From the NCBI GenBank assembly GCA_017460915.1, contig JAFUAA010000049.1:330547-394546 (forward strand): 64,000 nucleotides of DNA, in the 5' to 3' direction. Under the pieces are notes generated by a model. The model did no database searches and had not been told where the DNA came from. It saw only the letters and a program-made list of their open reading frames with translations. This DNA is from Bacteroidales bacterium (GTDB lineage Bacteria; Bacteroidota; Bacteroidia; Bacteroidales; F082). This document shows, piece after piece, positions 61,795-64,000 of the stretch. The number at the start of each line of letters is the position of its first letter. The stretch's first letter is position 1. A program made the translations under genes and the position numbers.

Positions 61795-62556
61795 ATGAAA
61801 CAAATCAAAGAATTCAAATTGGTCGAAAAACGCGACTTCGGGCGCTCGGTGTTGCTGCGACTTCAATCGGAACAACGCTTGCCCGACATTGAGCCTGGAC
61901 AGTTCGTGCAAGTGCGCGTGGACGGTTCGCCGAGCACCTATCTCCGACGCCCCATCTCCATTCATAACGTTGATTTTCAGAAGAATGAAGTTGATTTACT
62001 AGTGCAGCAAGTAGGCGAGGGGACGCGTCATTTGGCAAAGGCATCGGTCGGAGACCTTATTAATATAATGCTGCCGTTGGGCAATGGTTTTTCCATGCCC
62101 GAAGAAGGACAGAAGGTGTTGCTCGTGGGTGGCGGCATCGGCATTGCGCCTTTGTTTTATTTCGCTAAGGTGCTGAATGAAAACGGTGTTCAACCCGTTT
62201 TGATTTTGGGTGGAAAGACGAAATCCGATTTGCTGCGACTTGAAGAATATCAACAACTTGGAGAAACTTTCGTAACGACGGAAGACGGCTCGTTAGGCGA
62301 GAAAGGTTTCGTCACGATGCACTCGGTGTGGAAGGAACGGACTTTCGACAAAATCTACGTCTGTGGCCCCAAGCCGATGATGAAGGCCGTGGCGAAAATC
62401 GCGACGGAAAAAGACATTTGGTGCGAGGTCTCGCTTGAAAACCTGATGGCTTGCGGCCTCGGTGCCTGCCTCTGCTGTGTGGAGGATACGAACGATGGTC
62501 ATGTGTGCGTCTGCAAGGAAGGTCCAGTATTTAATACAAGGAGGTTGAAATGGTAA
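61795..62556 (+). CDS. pyrK: Dihydroorotate dehydrogenase B electron-transfer subunit
   Basis: 253 residues: ferredoxin-reductase-like FAD domain (RRPISIHNV), NAD-binding region ([18 protein letters not shown]), and a 2Fe-2S site near the C-terminus ([17 protein letters not shown]). It passes electrons from the catalytic subunit to NAD. It overlaps pyrD by 7 bases. Confidence 0.96.
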   Translation: MKQIKEFKLVEKRDFGRSVLLRLQSEQRLPDIEPGQFVQVRVDGSPSTYLRRPISIHNVDFQKNEVDLLVQQVGEGTRHLAKASVGDLINIMLPLGNGFSMPEEGQKVLLVGGGIGIAPLFYFAKVLNENGVQPVLILGGKTKSDLLRLEEYQQLGETFVTTEDGSLGEKGFVTMHSVWKERTFDKIYVCGPKPMMKAVAKIATEKDIWCEVSLENLMACGLGACLCCVEDTNDGHVCVCKEGPVFNTRRLKW

Positions 62557-63464
62557 ACACAACGATAGAATTGGGTCGCGGCTTGGTGCTGCGCAACCCT
62601 GTGATGACGGCTTCGGGCACGTTTGGCTATGGCGAGGAATACACCGATTTCGTGGATTTGTCGCAACTTGGCGGTATCATCGTGAAGGGCACGACTTTGC
62701 ATCCGCGCGAGGGCAACCCCTATCCACGCATGGCCGAAACACCTTCGGGAATGCTGAACTGTGTTGGACTGCAAAACAAAGGCGTTCAATACTTTATCGA
62801 CACGATTTATCCGCGCATCAAGGATTTTGACACCAATGTGCTGCTCAACCTTTCGGGCTCCACTTTGGAGAATTACGTGAAAGGCGCCGAGATGGTGAAC
62901 GAATTGGAAAAGATTCCCGCTATCGAACTTAATGTATCGTGTCCCAACGTGAAACAAGGCGGCATGGCCTTCGGTGTGACCACCACGGGCATTGCGCAAG
63001 TGGTTTCCGAAGTGCGCAAAGTGTATCATAAACACCTGATGGTCAAGCTGTCGCCCAATGTGACCAACATCGCCGAAATCGCCTTGGCTGCTGAAGCCTC
63101 TGGCGCCGACTCGGTGTCACTCATCAACACGCTGATGGGCATGGCTATTGATGCGGAGAAGCGCAAACCGAAACTCTCCGTGATAACAGGCGGTGTGTCG
63201 GGCGCTTGCGTGAAGCCCGTGGCTTTGCGTATGGTGTGGCAGGTGGCCAAGGCGGTGAAGATTCCCGTAGTCGGTTTGGGCGGCATTTCCAATGCCATCG
63301 ATGCTGTGGAGTTCATGCTCGCTGGTGCCTCTGCCATCGAAATCGGGACGGCCAATTTCATTGATCCTGCCGTTTCTGCGAAAGTTGCTCGCGGAATCAT
63401 TGAGTATTGTGAAAACTTTGGTTTTGAAAGTGTTACGGATTTGATAGGGGCGCTTGAATGCTAG
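62550..63464 (+). CDS. pyrD: Dihydroorotate dehydrogenase B catalytic subunit
   Basis: 304 residues, class 1B: catalytic cysteine in [16 protein letters not shown]-binding [14 protein letters not shown], and [12 protein letters not shown]. Oxidises dihydroorotate to orotate in pyrimidine synthesis together with PyrK. Complete and of normal length. Confidence 0.96.
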   Translation: MVNTTIELGRGLVLRNPVMTASGTFGYGEEYTDFVDLSQLGGIIVKGTTLHPREGNPYPRMAETPSGMLNCVGLQNKGVQYFIDTIYPRIKDFDTNVLLNLSGSTLENYVKGAEMVNELEKIPAIELNVSCPNVKQGGMAFGVTTTGIAQVVSEVRKVYHKHLMVKLSPNVTNIAEIALAAEASGADSVSLINTLMGMAIDAEKRKPKLSVITGGVSGACVKPVALRMVWQVAKAVKIPVVGLGGISNAIDAVEFMLAGASAIEIGTANFIDPAVSAKVARGIIEYCENFGFESVTDLIGALEC

Positions 63465-63493
63465 AGTAAAGGCCAATATTGCATTGACAACAT

Positions 63494-63522
63494 TTGCATA
63501 TTCCAATTAAATTGTATATTTG
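63494..63522 (+). promoter_or_regulatory. Promoter of the Cys/His small-protein gene
   Basis: TTG (63494-63496), 18 bases, TATATTTG (63515-63522), ending only 14 bases before the ATG, so the leader would be very short. Confidence 0.75.
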
Positions 63523-63536
63523 CACCGTCGAAAAGA

Positions 63537-63863
63537 ATGAGAATGAGACGTTGCAAGACAAAAATAGCGCTTGGTCTGTTGGCGGTTTACCTGCCGATGT
63601 TGCTATTGGCCTCGTTTCATGTGCATGTGGAGTCGTTGTCAACGAATGGCATACGAACGCAGGCAACAAACAATGTTTCGGAACTGGACGGCAGTGATTG
63701 TTTGTTATGCCAATTCCTGCAACTTGCCTATGAGGCTTCACCCTCGATACTCACGTCGGTTTGCCAGCCCGAGTTTTTGGCTGATGAGCAGACCGTTGCA
63801 ACAACCGTTTTCACGACTTTTCACACTTTCGTTTCGTTACGAGCTCCTCCAGTTTTGTTGTAA
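63537..63863 (+). CDS. Small protein with His and CxxC motifs, unknown function
   Basis: 108 residues: N-terminal hydrophobic segment (ALGLLAVYLPMLLLASF), HVHVES just after it, and DCLLCQFLQLAYEA. The His pair and CxxC suggest metal binding at the outer face of the membrane; it resembles small proteins encoded before outer-membrane metal receptors, but I cannot name the family. Chosen over two overlapping frames because of the promoter position and the signal-like start. An exported-protein gene follows. Confidence 0.6.
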   Translation: MRMRRCKTKIALGLLAVYLPMLLLASFHVHVESLSTNGIRTQATNNVSELDGSDCLLCQFLQLAYEASPSILTSVCQPEFLADEQTVATTVFTTFHTFVSLRAPPVLL

Positions 63864-63913
63864 ATTGTTCGGAAACAACCATTTAATCTAATAATTTATC
63901 AACAAGACTAATC

Positions 63914-64000
63914 ATGAAGAAAATAATGTTAGGCTTGTCATTGGCTTGTGTATTGCCAATGGCGGCCCAGAGTTTGCCTGACTCTACTGATATGTTTTTC
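63914..64000 (+). CDS. Start of an exported protein, 3' partial
   Basis: ATG at 63914 with MKKIMLGLSLACVLPMAAQ, a clear signal peptide, then SLPDSTDMFF at the window end (29 residues visible). In this position a TonB-dependent receptor is a common neighbour, but the visible part does not prove it. Confidence 0.55.
   Translation, partial: MKKIMLGLSLACVLPMAAQSLPDSTDMFF

Overview
The window looks like chromosomal DNA of an uncultured Bacteroidales (Bacteroidota), probably from an animal gut. This rests on the many secreted proteins ending in a type IX secretion (T9SS) type A sorting domain, Bacteroidota-type promoters (TTG, about 19 nt, TAnnTTTG), a six-gene Rnf operon with an RseC-like gene upstream, a class 1B PyrK/PyrD pair, a DUF5606 protein and several lineage-typical short palindromic repeats. 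T9SS cargo at this density argues against the genus Bacteroides itself. No tRNA, rRNA, CRISPR array, prophage or integrative element was found.

Layout. 1-2.9 kb: the end of a CotH-like T9SS protein, a membrane protein, and a small lipoprotein overlapping a radical SAM/SPASM gene. 3.0-8.9 kb: an ABC ATPase/permease/GntR operon, an M16 protease and a head-GIN-domain (DUF2807) lipoprotein. 9-11 kb: a non-coding stretch with an inverted pair of short palindromic repeats, then an outer-membrane barrel and a lipoprotein. 11-23.4 kb: four consecutive large T9SS surface proteins that share one C-terminal module. 23.6-26.4 kb: two broken genes, the second carrying two copies of an interspersed palindrome inside its coding sequence. 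26.5-32.3 kb: rnfBCDGEA with the rseC-like gene. 32.3-33 kb: a REP-associated transposase beside its REP palindromes. 33-43.4 kb: surface-glycan genes (YihY, flippase, LicD, CDP-glycerol-type phosphotransferase, two GT2 enzymes, YfhO, methyltransferase). 43.4-53.7 kb: a second T9SS cargo island with intact genes, decayed genes and a remnant sharing its 3' half with a papain/MAM/beta-helix protein. 53.7-57.2 kb: LytTR regulator, rpmH (L34), pepD, a lipoprotein and a zinc peptidase. 57.3-61.1 kb: a tight operon of a 5-alpha-reductase-type membrane protein, an Old Yellow Enzyme, an SDR and a PCMD protein. 61.2-64 kb: DUF5606, pyrK, pyrD, and a small Cys/His protein before the start of another exported protein.

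The most interesting loci are the steroid/bile-acid-like reductase operon (57.3-61.1 kb), the radical SAM/lipoprotein pair whose lipoprotein tail is made from a repeated palindrome (1.66-2.93 kb), the tandem T9SS array with its shared module, the papain-like protein with an altered catalytic residue, and palindromic repeats placed inside or at the edge of coding sequences. Several genes here have single-base frameshifts or lost starts. Without reads I cannot tell true decay or phase variation from assembly error.
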